A model generated the notes under the pieces. It was not told the origin of the DNA and made no database searches. It saw only the letters and a program-made list of their open reading frames with translations. Both the position numbers and the translations under genes were made by a program. This document shows positions 1 to 11,623 of a stretch of 64,000 nt of DNA, piece after piece. The DNA comes from Cohnella abietis (GTDB lineage: Bacteria; Bacillota; Bacilli; Paenibacillales; Paenibacillaceae): contig NZ_AP019400.1 of the NCBI RefSeq assembly GCF_004295585.1, positions 2,261,501 through 2,325,500 on the forward strand. Reading direction: 5' to 3'. Every line of letters starts with the position of its first letter. The stretch's first letter is position 1.

Positions 1-1
1 T

Positions 2-343
2 ACCTTATTGGACCAATATAAACCGGATACGGTAGCTGTCGAGAAGCTGTTTTTCAACAAGAATGTAACGAATGCATTTAGTGTTGGACAAGCCCGTGGG
101 GTTTTCATACTGGCAGCGGCACAACGAGGTTTAACTATTGGGGAATACACCCCGATGCAGGTGAAACAAGCCGTTGTAGGTTATGGGGCCGCCGAGAAAA
201 AACAAGTTCAGGAAATGGTCAAGATGCTGCTTAAATTATCGGTAGTACCTAAGCCGGACGATGTTGCTGATGCGCTCGCTGTAGCGATCTGCCATGCGCA
301 TTCCATCGTCTTAAATGATCGATTGAATGGAGTGATACGCTAA
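2..343 (+). CDS. ruvC: Holliday junction resolvase RuvC, 3' part
   Basis: RuvC cuts Holliday junctions symmetrically together with the RuvAB branch-migration motor. The 5' end lies outside the window; about 113 codons are visible. The visible part keeps the AVEKLFF block with the second catalytic carboxylate (Glu), the GQARGV helix, and the C-terminal [12 protein letters not shown] block that supplies the last two metal-binding aspartates. The stop codon overlaps the ruvA start (TAATG), so the two genes are translationally coupled in a ruvC-ruvA-ruvB operon. No frame damage is visible. Confidence 0.96.
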   Translation, partial: TLLDQYKPDTVAVEKLFFNKNVTNAFSVGQARGVFILAAAQRGLTIGEYTPMQVKQAVVGYGAAEKKQVQEMVKMLLKLSVVPKPDDVADALAVAICHAHSIVLNDRLNGVIR

Positions 344-963
344 TGATCGATTATTTACGAGGAAAAGTTGCTCATATAGAAAGCGAATACGTCGTTCTTG
401 ATGTTCATGATGTTGGTTATCGTGTATTTACACCTAACCCTTATGGATTGTCTCGGAACGAAGATCAAGTGCAATTATTTATTCATTATCATGTTCGCGA
501 GGATGCTACTCAGTTATTCGGTTTTACGACAAGAGATGAGCAAGCCTTATTCCGTAGATTGCTGGAAGTATCAGGAATTGGCCCTAAGGTTGCGCTTGGA
601 GTGCTTGTTGGAGGCCGACCGGAAACTGTAGTTGCAGCCATTCAGCAAGAAAATATCGCTTTTCTCACGAAGCTTCCTGGGATTGGTAGGAAAACTGCAC
701 AACGAATGATTCTTGATTTGAAAGATAAGCTGGGTACTTTAGATAGTCGTTGGGCGGTTGCGTCCATGATAGATCTTGAAATGCCAGGCGTAGCATCCGA
801 CAGCAGCTCGGCGTGGGCAGCGGCACGTGAAGCGCTAACTGGTCTTGGCTATCGTGATGTGGAATTAGATAAGGCATGGCTGGTTCTTAAAGACAAGGTA
901 ACCGGAGACGAATCCCCGGATGTGCTAATTAAGAAAGCTCTGCAGCAATTGTTTCAAGGATAG
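343..963 (+). CDS. ruvA: Holliday junction branch migration protein RuvA
   Basis: RuvA binds four-way junctions as a tetramer and loads RuvB. At 206 aa it has the usual length. The N-terminal OB-fold (about residues 1-62, starting [13 protein letters not shown]) is followed by two helix-hairpin-helix motifs, VSGIGPKVAL near residue 75 and LPGIGRKTAQRM near residue 111, and a C-terminal domain that contacts RuvB (ALTGLGYRDVELDKA). It starts at the ATG overlapping the ruvC stop and is followed by ruvB after 32 bp. Confidence 0.98.
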   Translation: MIDYLRGKVAHIESEYVVLDVHDVGYRVFTPNPYGLSRNEDQVQLFIHYHVREDATQLFGFTTRDEQALFRRLLEVSGIGPKVALGVLVGGRPETVVAAIQQENIAFLTKLPGIGRKTAQRMILDLKDKLGTLDSRWAVASMIDLEMPGVASDSSSAWAAAREALTGLGYRDVELDKAWLVLKDKVTGDESPDVLIKKALQQLFQG

Positions 964-995
964 ATAGCTGATTAGCGGTAGAGGAGGCGGGAGCC

Positions 996-2006
996 ATGGA
1001 GGAAGACCGAATCATTACCGCGCATTTAATGATGGAGGATCAAGCGGTTGAATATAGCCTGCGCCCTCGTTACTTGGCAGAATATATTGGCCAGGCGCAA
1101 GTAAAGGACAACTTAAAGATATACATAGAAGCTGCTAAAATGCGGAAAGAGCCGCTCGATCACGTTCTGCTGTATGGTCCACCAGGCTTGGGGAAAACAA
1201 CGCTTTCCAATATTATCGCGAATGAGCTTGGCGTTAACATCCGTACAACAAGTGGTCCTGCTATTGAACGTCCTGGTGATCTTGCTGCGATCCTGACTAA
1301 TCTTCAAGAAAACGATGTTCTATTCATTGATGAAATTCATCGGCTGCATCGAACGGTTGAGGAAGTGCTTTATCCTGCGATGGAGGATTTCGCGCTTGAT
1401 TTTATAATAGGTAAAGGGCCAAGCGCACGTTCGGTACGCCTTGATTTGCCTAAATTTACTTTAATCGGGGCAACAACAAGAGCGGGCTTGCTCTCGGCAC
1501 CTTTACGTGATCGCTTCGGGGTTGTAAGCCGGTTGGAATTTTACACAGAAGATGAGCTATCATACATCGTTACGAGAACAGCAGAAATATTCGGAGTAGG
1601 TATGGTTGGAGAAGCATCGAGAGAGATAGCAAGGAGAGCACGAGGAACGCCAAGGATCGCTAACCGACTGCTGAAGCGAGTACGTGATCATGCTCAGGTT
1701 AGAGGGGATGGAATCATTACGGATGCCGTGGCGGGTGATGCGTTGGAAAGAATCCAAGTCGATCCCATGGGTCTTGATAGTATCGATCACAAGATGCTTC
1801 GTTCCATGATTCAGAACTATGGTGGCAGGCCAGTTGGTTTAGATACGATAGCGGCTTCCATCGGTGAAGAGAGCCAAACGATCGAGGATGTCTACGAGCC
1901 ATATCTCATGCAGATTGGATTTCTGCAACGTACGCCGCGTGGTAGAATCGTTACGGCAGCAGCCTACCGACACTTGGGCCTGCCTGTTCCGGAGCTTAAT
2001 GGATGA
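996..2006 (+). CDS. ruvB: Holliday junction DNA helicase RuvB
   Basis: RuvB is the hexameric AAA+ motor that drives branch migration on RuvA-bound junctions. Visible motifs are Walker [11 protein letters not shown] (residues 61-70), Walker [10 protein letters not shown] (about 108-116), the sensor 1 segment [10 protein letters not shown] (158-167) followed by the PLRDRFG arginine region, and a C-terminal winged helix ending [18 protein letters not shown]. The ATG at 996 has a GGAGG-rich site just upstream. Length 336 aa is typical. The last codons overlap the next gene by 4 nt. Confidence 0.98.
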   Translation: MEEDRIITAHLMMEDQAVEYSLRPRYLAEYIGQAQVKDNLKIYIEAAKMRKEPLDHVLLYGPPGLGKTTLSNIIANELGVNIRTTSGPAIERPGDLAAILTNLQENDVLFIDEIHRLHRTVEEVLYPAMEDFALDFIIGKGPSARSVRLDLPKFTLIGATTRAGLLSAPLRDRFGVVSRLEFYTEDELSYIVTRTAEIFGVGMVGEASREIARRARGTPRIANRLLKRVRDHAQVRGDGIITDAVAGDALERIQVDPMGLDSIDHKMLRSMIQNYGGRPVGLDTIAASIGEESQTIEDVYEPYLMQIGFLQRTPRGRIVTAAAYRHLGLPVPELNG

Positions 2007-2464
2007 AGAAAACGTCGTTGAAGCCGCAGCTTACGGTTGTATATGACGGGCAGTGCAAGCTGTGTTTAGCAACAGTTGATAAATTAAAGAATTTGCCCAT
2101 TCGTGCGCAATTAACCTTCGTTTCCCTGCAGTCTTTAATAAGCGGACAAGTCAAGATTTGGCCAGGTATAGAGGATGTCACGCTAGATGAGCTTTCTGCG
2201 CAAATGCACGTAACTGATGAGCAGGGACGAAGATTTAGCGGGAGTGAAGGCTTACTCTTCCTTATGCGACAAATTCCTTCTCTATCTTGGCTTGGACGGC
2301 TAGGAGCATTGCCGGGGTTCAACGGATTGATACGATTAATATATCGCATTGTAGCCCGATATCGATATCGATTGTTCGGTAAGATAGCTTGCTCGGACGG
2401 TGTTTGTGAAATACCGCAACGAGCACAAGAGGACGGAGGAGAAATGAATGATCCTAGACGCTAA
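2003..2464 (+). CDS. DCC-family (DUF393) thiol-disulfide oxidoreductase-like protein
   Basis: This small protein (153 aa) belongs to the DCC/DUF393 family, named for the N-terminal D-x2-C-x2-C signature. Here it is YDGQCKLC, with D15, C18 and C21. The family is predicted to have a thioredoxin-like fold and possible redox activity; the substrate is unknown. The middle contains the usual [19 protein letters not shown] segment and a C-terminal amphipathic stretch ([14 protein letters not shown]) with two more cysteines. It starts in a 4-nt ATGA overlap with ruvB and ends 17 nt inside the next gene, so it is part of the same operon. Confidence 0.85.
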   Translation: MKKTSLKPQLTVVYDGQCKLCLATVDKLKNLPIRAQLTFVSLQSLISGQVKIWPGIEDVTLDELSAQMHVTDEQGRRFSGSEGLLFLMRQIPSLSWLGRLGALPGFNGLIRLIYRIVARYRYRLFGKIACSDGVCEIPQRAQEDGGEMNDPRR

Positions 2465-4574
2465 GCGATCTTATTCCCGAATTATTATACTCGTTCTATT
2501 GCTTACAGTAGTTGTATCCAGTTCAACTCGTATTCTGGTACATGCTGCTGTAAAGGTTCCCGATAATATACGTGTTGCGTTCTTTATTAACTTAGGCGCA
2601 GGCAAATATCAAAGCCTTACCTCATTTGCGACTTTACAGTCTACGACAGGTTTGAAGCTTGTCTGGCGTGATCCTCAGGTGAGCATACCAATAGGCTCCG
2701 TTCCCGCGGGGCAAGGCGTTCGATTTGCGATGGATGGCTATCGTGCACTTGTTCTGGAGACAGCTGATTTTAATGCGGCTAATACAGTTCTTAAGAAAAT
2801 TCAAGCTTCATCCTCTGCTGCTTCTGTAACACAGCTGTGGAAGTCAGGCAAAGCGGTCTATCAAGTTACAGAAGGAACATACTCTAGTGCAGCAGGAGCC
2901 GCTTCTGCTCAAACTAAGTGGACCAATGCTGGAGTAGCCGCAGGCATACAAAGCTTATTAAGTGCACGTGTGGCAGGCCCATGGGCGGTAGAGGCAGGCC
3001 CCTATGCTAGCGCAGCGGATGCAGCTGCAGCCGCAGATAAGATAGGGAATTCAGGCTTGGATGCATTCGTAGCTCTTAAGCCGCGAGAGGGCTCTATGGG
3101 CTATTATGTGCGAATCGGTCAGGAGAAGGATTCGACAACGCTCCCAGCCTTACAGCAAGCGGCAACGGCAGCAGGTGGTCTGAATGTGAGGGTTCCTGGT
3201 GCAACCGAGCCCTATGTGCTTGTAAAAAATGATTTGACCTATAACGGAGCAGTCAATAAGCCGATTTCGTTATATGCTATTCCTTCAGGAGCGGGTGCTG
3301 TTCTTAGAGCAGATCCAGAAGGAACAGGCGGTATTCAGCTTATCGAACGTAGTAAAAGGACATATCGTGGTAGTATGGAAATGAGTGTGTTAAATCAATC
3401 GTTGGCTGTCGTCAACGAAGTGAATTATGAGCAATATTTGTACTCAGTCGTTGGAGCGGAAGTAGGCTCAAAATGGCCTTTGGAAGCTCAGAAGGCACAG
3501 GCAGTGGCAGCACGAACCTATGCGATTTTCTCAGGTGTAGGCTACCAAATTGCAAATGTAGTCGATACAACGCTTAGTCAGGCTTATTATGGCATCGCTT
3601 ATGAGAACCCTAATGCTATTGAAGGCGTCAATCAAACGACTGGCGAAGTATTGACTATGGACGGTAAACCTATCAATGCTATATTTTCAGCCAATGCAGG
3701 TGGCATAACAGCAGATAATAACTTGGAAATATGGGGCGGTGACAATTCCTTCTTGGCGACAAGTGTACCGAGTCCTGACGAAGGACCGCAGGCTGGATTG
3801 TTGGATTGGTATTATGTTGCTCTTCCTTCAGGCCAATCGGGGTATATTCGTTCTGATCTTGTCACCAACAGCGATCAAGTTCATATTAGCGGAGCTAGAT
3901 ATCTTAAGGTTAATGCGGAAGGGGCAGCTATCCGTTCGCGTCCACAAATCATATCTTCTGTTGAACCGGTCGCGCGAGTTGGAAATGGAACGCTTATTAT
4001 AGAGCTCAATAAAGTACCGGAGTATACGGATTACAGCTGGGTGGAAGCATCAATGAAGCCCAATGACTTGCTTGTTAGCTTAAATAAACGTGCAAAAACC
4101 CCAATTGCTGGTCCCTTGCTTACGCTTGAGGTTTCAAGCAGAGGTCCTTCTGGGCGGGTAACAGAAATTAAAGCTAATGGAGTAGCTGTAAACGTTGGGT
4201 CTGGAGACAACTTACGAGGAGCGCTTAACGGCTTGAAGAGCACGTTATTTTCCATTGAAGAGACTGGTCGCTATTCAATAATGAATGGGACTGGATTACT
4301 TCGGGAGCTTCCTAAGCAAAGTGGGGCTGTTCAAGTAATGGGCAGTAATGGAGCTACACGCGCCATTTCAGAGGGTAATCTCTACATCATGGACGGAAAC
4401 GGTCAATTGCGCGCAGCAACGACCTCACCTGGGTTTATTATTTCAGGTAAAGGGTACGGTCACGGTGTAGGTATGTCGCAATGGGGTGCAAAGGGTTTAG
4501 CAGATCAAGGGTATGACTACCAATACATCCTGAAATACTATTATAAGAATGTGTTGATTGAAAAGGATGCTTAG
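2448..4574 (+). CDS. SpoIID/LytB-domain secreted protein
   Basis: This 708-aa protein has an N-terminal hydrophobic signal or anchor (about residues 8-32), a region with two SPOR-like Ala-rich repeats (about 100-260), and a SpoIID/LytB domain. The domain shows [30 protein letters not shown] and the C-terminal [19 protein letters not shown] block. SpoIID is a lytic transglycosylase needed for engulfment during sporulation; LytB-type relatives modify amidases. The middle (about 440-640) looks like an insertion with an SH3-like strand pattern. At about twice the length of classical SpoIID, it is probably a paralogue acting in the cell wall. GGAGGAG lies 8 nt before the ATG. It overlaps the DCC gene and lies 2 nt before queA. 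Confidence 0.85.
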   Translation: MILDAKRSYSRIIILVLLLTVVVSSSTRILVHAAVKVPDNIRVAFFINLGAGKYQSLTSFATLQSTTGLKLVWRDPQVSIPIGSVPAGQGVRFAMDGYRALVLETADFNAANTVLKKIQASSSAASVTQLWKSGKAVYQVTEGTYSSAAGAASAQTKWTNAGVAAGIQSLLSARVAGPWAVEAGPYASAADAAAAADKIGNSGLDAFVALKPREGSMGYYVRIGQEKDSTTLPALQQAATAAGGLNVRVPGATEPYVLVKNDLTYNGAVNKPISLYAIPSGAGAVLRADPEGTGGIQLIERSKRTYRGSMEMSVLNQSLAVVNEVNYEQYLYSVVGAEVGSKWPLEAQKAQAVAARTYAIFSGVGYQIANVVDTTLSQAYYGIAYENPNAIEGVNQTTGEVLTMDGKPINAIFSANAGGITADNNLEIWGGDNSFLATSVPSPDEGPQAGLLDWYYVALPSGQSGYIRSDLVTNSDQVHISGARYLKVNAEGAAIRSRPQIISSVEPVARVGNGTLIIELNKVPEYTDYSWVEASMKPNDLLVSLNKRAKTPIAGPLLTLEVSSRGPSGRVTEIKANGVAVNVGSGDNLRGALNGLKSTLFSIEETGRYSIMNGTGLLRELPKQSGAVQVMGSNGATRAISEGNLYIMDGNGQLRAATTSPGFIISGKGYGHGVGMSQWGAKGLADQGYDYQYILKYYYKNVLIEKDA

Positions 4575-4576
4575 AC

Positions 4577-5626
4577 ATGAATGTTAGCGATTATGATTTT
4601 GAATTACCTGAGCAATTGATTGCTCAGACTCCGCTGCTGGAACGAACTTCATCACGTTTACTTGTACTTGATTCAATAAGCGGACACATGGAACATCGTA
4701 CCTTCACTGACTTGGCAGAGTACTTAAGGCCTGGGGATACTCTTGTGTTGAACGACACGAGAGTACTCCCTGCACGTTTGTTCGGAGTCAAAGCGGATAC
4801 GGGTGCTAAAGCTGAGCTATTGCTGCTGAAAAGAATTGAAGGCGACCGATGGGAAACATTGGTGAAGCCAGGTAAGAGAATTCGAGCGGGGGCAAGGCTA
4901 AATTTCGGGACATCCTCAGATGATGCCCCTCTTCTCTCTGCGATTGTCGAAGAAGAAGGCGATTTAGGAGCTCGTACAATTCGATTCGAATATGAAGGCA
5001 TCTTTAACGAATTGCTGGAACGGCTCGGCCAGATGCCACTGCCGCCCTATATTAAAGAACGTTTGTCAGATCGCGAACGATATCAAACCGTTTATTCACG
5101 CAACGAGGGATCCGCGGCTGCTCCAACTGCAGGGCTGCATTTCACTGAGTCATTCTTGAATGATTTGCAATTAAAGGGCGTTAAGCTTTGTCCTATCACA
5201 TTGCATGTAGGTTTAGGTACATTCCGGCCAGTCTCCGCAGATTCTATTGAGGAGCATGAGATGCATGCGGAATGGTATTCAGTGAGTGAAGAGAGCGCAA
5301 AGCTATTAAACGATGCTAAAGCCAGTGGAGGTCGAATTGTTGCAGTGGGAACGACGTCCTCTCGTACACTTGAGACAATCGGTCAACGGTTTAAGGGTGC
5401 TCCAATTCAAGCTTGTAATGGATGGACGGACATATTCATCTATCCAGGCTACAAATTTCTTATGGTGAACGCACTTTTGACTAACTTTCATCTTCCCCGC
5501 TCTACTCTTGTCATGCTGGTCAGTGCACTTGCAGGACGGGAAAATGTGTTAAACGCCTATCATGAAGCAATTAAAAACGAATATCGCTTTTTCAGCTTCG
5601 GAGATGCGATGTTTATTAACGCATAA
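4577..5626 (+). CDS. queA: S-adenosylmethionine:tRNA ribosyltransferase-isomerase QueA
   Basis: QueA transfers and isomerises the ribosyl part of SAM onto preQ1 at the tRNA wobble position to make epoxyqueuosine. The 349-aa product has the family start [15 protein letters not shown], the [15 protein letters not shown] block, and the C-terminal [10 protein letters not shown]...[11 protein letters not shown] segment followed by [13 protein letters not shown] and [18 protein letters not shown]. It directly precedes tgt, the preceding step in queuosine synthesis, as in other Bacillales. A 2-nt gap from the SpoIID-like gene suggests co-transcription. Confidence 0.98.
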   Translation: MNVSDYDFELPEQLIAQTPLLERTSSRLLVLDSISGHMEHRTFTDLAEYLRPGDTLVLNDTRVLPARLFGVKADTGAKAELLLLKRIEGDRWETLVKPGKRIRAGARLNFGTSSDDAPLLSAIVEEEGDLGARTIRFEYEGIFNELLERLGQMPLPPYIKERLSDRERYQTVYSRNEGSAAAPTAGLHFTESFLNDLQLKGVKLCPITLHVGLGTFRPVSADSIEEHEMHAEWYSVSEESAKLLNDAKASGGRIVAVGTTSSRTLETIGQRFKGAPIQACNGWTDIFIYPGYKFLMVNALLTNFHLPRSTLVMLVSALAGRENVLNAYHEAIKNEYRFFSFGDAMFINA

Positions 5627-6811
<1,185 letters not shown>

Positions 6812-6828
6812 GAAAGGGGGGAAAACAA

Positions 6829-7143
6829 ATGTGGTTAGCGGAATCTGGCGGCGGTAGTAATCTACTTATTACTGTAGCACCCTTTATACTGATGTTTGCC
6901 ATTTTTTATTTCCTGCTAATTCGTCCTCAGCAGAAGAAGCAACGGCAACGTGGCTCCATGCTGAACGCTCTTCAAAAGGGCGATAAAGTAGTGACGGTTG
7001 GCGGCTTACACGGAACAATTGCAGAGATTTCTGATGACACTGTAGTTATTAAAGTCAACGATGTAACGAAGTTAACGTTTGATCGTTCTTCCGTAAATAA
7101 CGTGTCAGCACGATCTGATGCTAAGAGCGAAGGAAATGCTTAG
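6829..7143 (+). CDS. yajC: Sec translocase accessory subunit YajC
   Basis: YajC is a small single-span membrane protein that associates with SecDF-YidC. The 104-aa product has a short periplasm-side N-terminus, one transmembrane helix at about residues 12-30 (APFILMFAIFYFLLIRPQQKK), and the conserved cytoplasmic block LQKGDKVVTVGGLHGTIAEI. GAAAGGGGGG precedes the ATG. It closes the queA-tgt-yajC operon and is followed by a strong hairpin terminator. Its functional partners secD and secF lie about 4.6 kb downstream. Confidence 0.96.
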   Translation: MWLAESGGGSNLLITVAPFILMFAIFYFLLIRPQQKKQRQRGSMLNALQKGDKVVTVGGLHGTIAEISDDTVVIKVNDVTKLTFDRSSVNNVSARSDAKSEGNA

Positions 7144-7163
7144 GAATTTCCTTCCTTGCTTAC

Positions 7164-7213
7164 AAAAAAGCCATTGTATCCTGGATATTATTCCATGATC
7201 AATGGCTTTTTTA
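7164..7213. terminator. Bidirectional intrinsic terminator
   Basis: A-run, 7-bp GC-containing stem GCCATTG/CAATGGC extended by A/T pairs, then a T-run. Sits between the convergent yajC (+) and PAP2 (-) genes and can serve both strands. Confidence 0.85.
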
Positions 7214-7234
7214 TTTTAGCTTCGTGAAGCACCG

Positions 7235-8101
7235 TTAGCGACCAGAGGATTGGGAGCCAACAGGGCTTGAGGCTTCGAGCTTAGCCTTAGCACGGGCCGC
7301 ACCAAAGGAGGTACGATCTGCCCAAGCGCCAACCTTAATACCAACACTTGCTGCGAATAATGCGAGGGCAACTCCTGCAATCATATCTGTGAACCAATGA
7401 ATTCCTAAGTAGAAAATCGAGAAAATAATAATCGCTGCATTAATCCATGTGAATACTGCCCATCGGCGTATACCAGACTTGCTAGCTATTAAGGCTACTG
7501 TAACTGAAATAGAGGTGTGAAGGCTTGGAAAGCAATTATCCAATCCCGAAAGAGAACGATATTCCCGTTCAAAGGATGGAAATACGTCGAGCATTAGAAA
7601 TTTAACCTGCGGGTGCACAGACCAAACTTCATTAACTGGAACGAATAGGTAAAAGGGAACTGCAACAAAATAATTGATCAATATGGCAACGCAGAACGCG
7701 TAATAAAGCTTCATTTTCTGATGATGGGTGTAAATCCCAACAGATGCAATCATAGCAGATTGAAACATGACTAAATAAAAGAAAGCACAGAGGGCTGTAA
7801 GAAGATTGGACTGAAATGTCGTTTGTAGCCAAGTAGGCCAAGTGCCTTCCCATCCAGTAATCGTAGAAGTAAGGTCATAGGGCACATTTAACCAATTTTC
7901 TAGCTTTAGCTCATTCTTATTTAGAATCATGATTGCCAATACGGCCACGAAAAAAAATAAATATTTGCGTGACACAACTATTGACTTAAGGAGCGACCAA
8001 GCAGCAACAAAGGGTTGTTTTCCTGTACCGAAGGAAATTAGACCACCGACAGCAATAACCGAGCAGACCGCGACGGTCGACATACTTTGAAACAAAATCA
8101 T
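7235..8101 (-). CDS. PAP2-family membrane phosphatase
   Basis: This is an integral membrane protein of about 288 aa with roughly six hydrophobic spans. It carries PAP2 signature 2 as CFPSLHTS and signature 3 as YLGIHWFTDMIAGV, where the two histidines and the aspartate form the acid-phosphatase site. Signature 1 is not obvious, which fits the inositol-phosphorylceramide-synthase-like (PAP2_3) branch. It probably acts on a lipid phosphate; the substrate is unknown. I chose the ATG at 8101 because GGAGGG lies 5 nt before it; the GTG six nt upstream overlaps that site. A TGC-TATAAT extended -10 lies just upstream. Confidence 0.85.
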   Translation of the reverse strand: MILFQSMSTVAVCSVIAVGGLISFGTGKQPFVAAWSLLKSIVVSRKYLFFFVAVLAIMILNKNELKLENWLNVPYDLTSTITGWEGTWPTWLQTTFQSNLLTALCAFFYLVMFQSAMIASVGIYTHHQKMKLYYAFCVAILINYFVAVPFYLFVPVNEVWSVHPQVKFLMLDVFPSFEREYRSLSGLDNCFPSLHTSISVTVALIASKSGIRRWAVFTWINAAIIIFSIFYLGIHWFTDMIAGVALALFAASVGIKVGAWADRTSFGAARAKAKLEASSPVGSQSSGR

Positions 8102-8173
8102 GGGCACCCTCCGACTACTCTTGATGATTCAAGTATTACCTTATTATAGCACAAATGTGTAATTCTTAATGCA

Positions 8174-8572
8174 TCATCTCTGCCCAGAGCTGGCATTAAC
8201 TCCAAGCATACCACCGAATGCTCCGGCCAGTGCAGTTATGATAAATAAAATTGGGACGATCATTGACCAGTTAGCATTAGTTGCAAGAAAGCTAATCGTA
8301 GTAAGGAGAAGAGTGTACAACAGGCCATTAGCCATTCCGAAGTACCATCCTCGCCTCCCAGATCTCTTAGCGGATACAAACCCCCCGGCCAACGCTGCGC
8401 AGCTATGAACGCCGATTACCCAAGGCAGCATATTGGACTCACTAAGGGAAGAACCCATCAACATAATCGATAATACAGTTGCCCCGATGGAAAGCCATAT
8501 TCCAGACCAGTATAGACCAGATGCTACAGGAGATGCGTTGCGTAAGCCGAATACGCGAGAAAGGGTGTTCAA
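8174..8572 (-). CDS. TIGR04086-family membrane protein (YrzE-like)
   Basis: A 132-aa protein with four predicted membrane helices separated by short loops (WSGIWLSIGATVLSIML, LPWVIGVHSCAALAGGFVSA, NGLLYTLLLTTISFLA, IVPILFIITALAGAFGGMLG). The GG-x-x-SAKRSGRRGW loop after helix 2 and the Gly-rich last helix match the TIGR04086 family, found in this chromosomal neighbourhood in Bacillales. Function is unknown. It lies on the minus strand between PAP2 and a divergent DUF421 gene; no dedicated terminator is evident. Confidence 0.8.
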   Translation of the reverse strand: MNTLSRVFGLRNASPVASGLYWSGIWLSIGATVLSIMLMGSSLSESNMLPWVIGVHSCAALAGGFVSAKRSGRRGWYFGMANGLLYTLLLTTISFLATNANWSMIVPILFIITALAGAFGGMLGVNASSGQR

Positions 8573-8800
8573 GGGACTTCACTCCTTATCATAATTGTTT
8601 GTATCAGCTTATGGCGATGACTTGCAAGCTAGTACAGGCTAGACTAAAACAAATTACGTTTGGCTAGCTGGACAAGACGAATTACCATATTTTCTGCGGA
8701 GAACATTGGGATGAGTAGTTCAGTCCACGGTGACAATAGTTAGTGCAAGGAACCCTAAACAGGCAGAATGAGCCTTAGCAATGGATCTGGAGGGGGAAGT

Positions 8801-9526
8801 GTGGAGCTAACATCAATTTTGCTTAGAACATTAGTCATGTACTTTTTTGTATTTCTGGTCATGCGATTTATGGGCAAGCGAGAGATAGGCAAGCTTTCAG
8901 TCTTTGACGTGGTCATTTCAATAATGATTGCGGAAATAGCCGTTATTGCAATCGAATCCACAGATAAGTCAATACTTCTTTCCATTACCCCTATATTGCT
9001 CCTTGTCATTATCCAAATTGGCATGTCGTTCCTTTCACTCAAAAATAGGAAGCTGCGCATTTTGTTTGATGGCAAACCAAGCGTGCTAATAAGCAATGGT
9101 CACTTGAACCGTGAGGAAATGAAAAAGCAGAAGTATAATCTAGACGATTTAATGCTCCAGCTTCGAGAAAATCAGGTAACAGCTATTGGGGACGTGGAGC
9201 TAGCTGTATTAGAATCAACAGGCAAACTGTCTGTAATCGTAAAAGACAACAGCACCAGTAGCGACCAGACAACGGCCCAAACTACGAGCAATAGCTCTAG
9301 TGAGAACAATTATTCTAAAACAGACAGTCTTCCCAATATTCGCTACGAGTTACTCCCAATAGCCCTCATATTGGATGGACAGGTCCAAGATGACAACTTG
9401 GAGAAGCTAGGAAAAACACGATTTTGGTTGAAAAGTGAATTACAAAACCATAATGTAGACAATTTCAAAACTGTATTCTTTTGCAGTATTGACCACAAGG
9501 GAAAGCTTTACATTGATAAAAAATAA
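8801..9526 (+). CDS. DUF421 (YetF/YrbG-like) membrane protein
   Basis: About 241 aa. Three N-terminal membrane helices contain the family signature VMRFMGKREIGKLSVFDVVISIMIAE, followed by the cytoplasmic DUF421 domain (RILFDGKPSVLISNGHLN, LDDLMLQLRENQV). B. subtilis YetF and YrbG are relatives; their biochemical role is unclear. A Ser/Thr/Asn-rich low-complexity insertion (about residues 160-180) separates the domain from the C-terminal ALILDGQVQDDNLEKLGKTR segment. I chose GTG at 8801 because a GGAGGGGG site lies 4-5 nt upstream and the resulting VELTSILLRT start fits the family; the ATG at 8768 has no such site. It ends 4 bp from the convergent spoVB gene. Confidence 0.88.
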   Translation: MELTSILLRTLVMYFFVFLVMRFMGKREIGKLSVFDVVISIMIAEIAVIAIESTDKSILLSITPILLLVIIQIGMSFLSLKNRKLRILFDGKPSVLISNGHLNREEMKKQKYNLDDLMLQLRENQVTAIGDVELAVLESTGKLSVIVKDNSTSSDQTTAQTTSNSSSENNYSKTDSLPNIRYELLPIALILDGQVQDDNLEKLGKTRFWLKSELQNHNVDNFKTVFFCSIDHKGKLYIDKK

Positions 9527-9530
9527 TTAT

Positions 9531-11129
9531 TTACGGAGTAGTTTTTGAAGTGAAAAATCTTCCGATAATCGGCACTCGGGCAACATCGTGGCGGTCAATG
9601 AGCTTAAGTAAAATAAGCAGAAGCAAGTAAGCGATAACGGCAATAAAGCTCACAAGGATTAGATTTAGACTTGTTTGTTCAAACAGGTCTAAGTTCCAAA
9701 GCCATAAGGCTACGGCGCTCATTACGATCATGGCGGTAGTAACCTTAATAAAATCTAGAGATTGCATTCTAAAGCCTGTACAGCGAGCGACACTGATCCA
9801 ATGAAGCATGGTAACAAGAACCATGTTTATCCCTATTGCAATGACTACTCCAAGAATACCGTAGTCAGGATTGGTGGCTAATTGAACAATGAGTATTAAT
9901 TTGATAGCAGCTCCTACGAATGTATTAAATAATGCAATACCTGGACGATTCAGTGCTTGCAGTGCGGCCTGCAATGGCGCCTGCATGTACAAAAATATGG
10001 CAAGTGGTGCCATCCACCTTAACATCCCCGCCATGGAATCATTTCCGTAGAGTAACGTACAGATAGGACCGGCAAGTAATCCCATAAGAACTACGAAAGG
10101 TGCTCCCGATACAACTGCAAGCCTCATAGATTGGTGTAGCCTAATATGAACGGTAGACCAATCTCCGCGAGAAGCAGCTTCAGAGAGGGCGGGTACAAGC
10201 GATACAGCCAGTGAATAAGTTAAGGCTCCAGGTAGGAGAAGTAAGGGGATGACCATACCTTGCAAAGCCCCATACTGCGCTGTTGCTCCCGCAGCTGCTA
10301 TCCCAGCAGCAGTTAAGCTTCTTACGGTTAAAATCGATTCCAGCAAATAAGACAGGGAACCAATCATCTTGTTTCCAGTCACTGGAATTGCCGTTTGCAG
10401 CAAGCTTCTTAAATATCCTCTATGATTCATTTTCTGACTAAGATTTGTAGGTGTTTTATTGTGGGGCTGGGGCACAAGGTTAGGCTTTTCATGCCGATCA
10501 TTAATGAACTGTATCCATAGTACGATTAATCCTACTAGTTCTCCGACGACCATACCCAGTACAGCACCCGCTGCAGCAAGCTCAAGTCCATAGGGTAGCA
10601 GCATCCAAGCGAATAGAAGCGTCAAGACAATGCGAAAAATGGTTTCGCTCGTTTGGGATAGAGCGGTAGGAATCATGTTCTGCTTGCCTTGAAAATACCC
10701 CCGCCACACGGAAGATACTGCAACAAGCGGAAGAATGGGAATCATGACTAGAAATGCAGTGTGTACACGAGAATCCGTCATAACATGGTTCGCGATAATT
10801 TCTGAAAGCCCTAAGCAGATTACTGATGCTATCAAACTGATTGTAAGAGCCAGAATGACGGATGTTCGTAATATTTTGCTAACGGAATACTGGTCGTTTC
10901 TAGAGTCTGCTTCAGCAACTAGCTTGGCAACGGCAAGAGGAATGCCCCCAGCAATTAACGTAATCATGACGATGGTGAAGGGATATACCAGTTGAATGAG
11001 TCCGACTCCTTCGGCTCCAATCATTCGTGGTAAAGCGATTCGCGGAATAAATCCAAGAATTCTGTTAAGGAGTCCAGCAGCCAGTAGGATCATGGCACCC
11101 TGGATAAATGATTGTTTACGCACAGACAA
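9531..11129 (-). CDS. spoVB: Stage V sporulation protein B-like flippase
   Basis: A 532-aa polytopic protein of the MOP/MviN-like superfamily with about 14 hydrophobic spans. SpoVB is needed for spore cortex synthesis and is thought to move lipid-linked cell-wall precursors across the forespore outer membrane. The N-terminus (KQSFIQGAMILLAAGLLNRILGFIPRIALPRMIGAEGVGLIQLVYP) is characteristic. The TTG start follows GAGGGA by 5-7 nt. It occupies the usual Bacillales position beside yajC, comN and secDF but reads in the opposite direction to them. A plain polysaccharide exporter is the alternative reading. Confidence 0.88.
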   Translation of the reverse strand: MSVRKQSFIQGAMILLAAGLLNRILGFIPRIALPRMIGAEGVGLIQLVYPFTIVMITLIAGGIPLAVAKLVAEADSRNDQYSVSKILRTSVILALTISLIASVICLGLSEIIANHVMTDSRVHTAFLVMIPILPLVAVSSVWRGYFQGKQNMIPTALSQTSETIFRIVLTLLFAWMLLPYGLELAAAGAVLGMVVGELVGLIVLWIQFINDRHEKPNLVPQPHNKTPTNLSQKMNHRGYLRSLLQTAIPVTGNKMIGSLSYLLESILTVRSLTAAGIAAAGATAQYGALQGMVIPLLLLPGALTYSLAVSLVPALSEAASRGDWSTVHIRLHQSMRLAVVSGAPFVVLMGLLAGPICTLLYGNDSMAGMLRWMAPLAIFLYMQAPLQAALQALNRPGIALFNTFVGAAIKLILIVQLATNPDYGILGVVIAIGINMVLVTMLHWISVARCTGFRMQSLDFIKVTTAMIVMSAVALWLWNLDLFEQTSLNLILVSFIAVIAYLLLLILLKLIDRHDVARVPIIGRFFTSKTTP

Positions 11130-11282
11130 TGAGATCCCTCTTCTCTGAGGTGGGTTAGTCCATATGTATGCGAGGGTTGTCCGTCTTCATGCCATTGGCA
11201 GGAATATAAGCTTTAGCGAAGAAATACATAGAGTGATACAATGTGAATAGTTGCACTTTCATCAGGCAGGAGGGAATTCATA

Positions 11283-11612
11283 ATGGAAGAGCATAAAGAG
11301 GAGCTAGCAGTCGTTGATTTTGAGGGTAAGAATGAAGACTCTGCTGAAGAAGTGGTTGATAGCAAAATGACCGACATCGAGTTAAGCGATACACTTGAGC
11401 AGCTCTGCTTAAGCAAAGCTGAGGAGTTTCATCTCATCGGATATGAGCATGTCACTGGAGCAGATGTGTGGGAGTGCGTTAGTGATAAATATCATAAAAA
11501 AGGTACGCCACAGCTCTATGAAATAGTTAACGATATTCTTTCTCTTAAGGTGACACAATTTATGAATTTCGTAACTTTAAGCATGTATAGAGGCGAGGCG
11601 CGTAAACGATAA
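11283..11612 (+). CDS. comN: ComN-like post-transcriptional regulator
   Basis: A 109-aa soluble protein. The N-terminal 35 residues are acidic and variable; residues 36-105 match the ComN/YrzD family (LCLSKAEEFHLIGYEHVTGADVWECVSDKYHKKG...LYEIVNDILSLKVTQFMNF). In B. subtilis ComN affects the comE competence mRNA at a post-transcriptional level. An AGGAGGG site lies 9-10 nt before the ATG. It is monocistronic here, with a terminator right after it, and it divides spoVB from secDF as in other Bacillales. Confidence 0.85.
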   Translation: MEEHKEELAVVDFEGKNEDSAEEVVDSKMTDIELSDTLEQLCLSKAEEFHLIGYEHVTGADVWECVSDKYHKKGTPQLYEIVNDILSLKVTQFMNFVTLSMYRGEARKR

Positions 11613-11623
11613 AGGGTTATGGA

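Noticed and set aside
8768-8800. Upstream ATG for the DUF421 gene
   Set aside because: The GGAGGGGG site lies after this ATG and serves GTG 8801; the extra residues do not fit the family.
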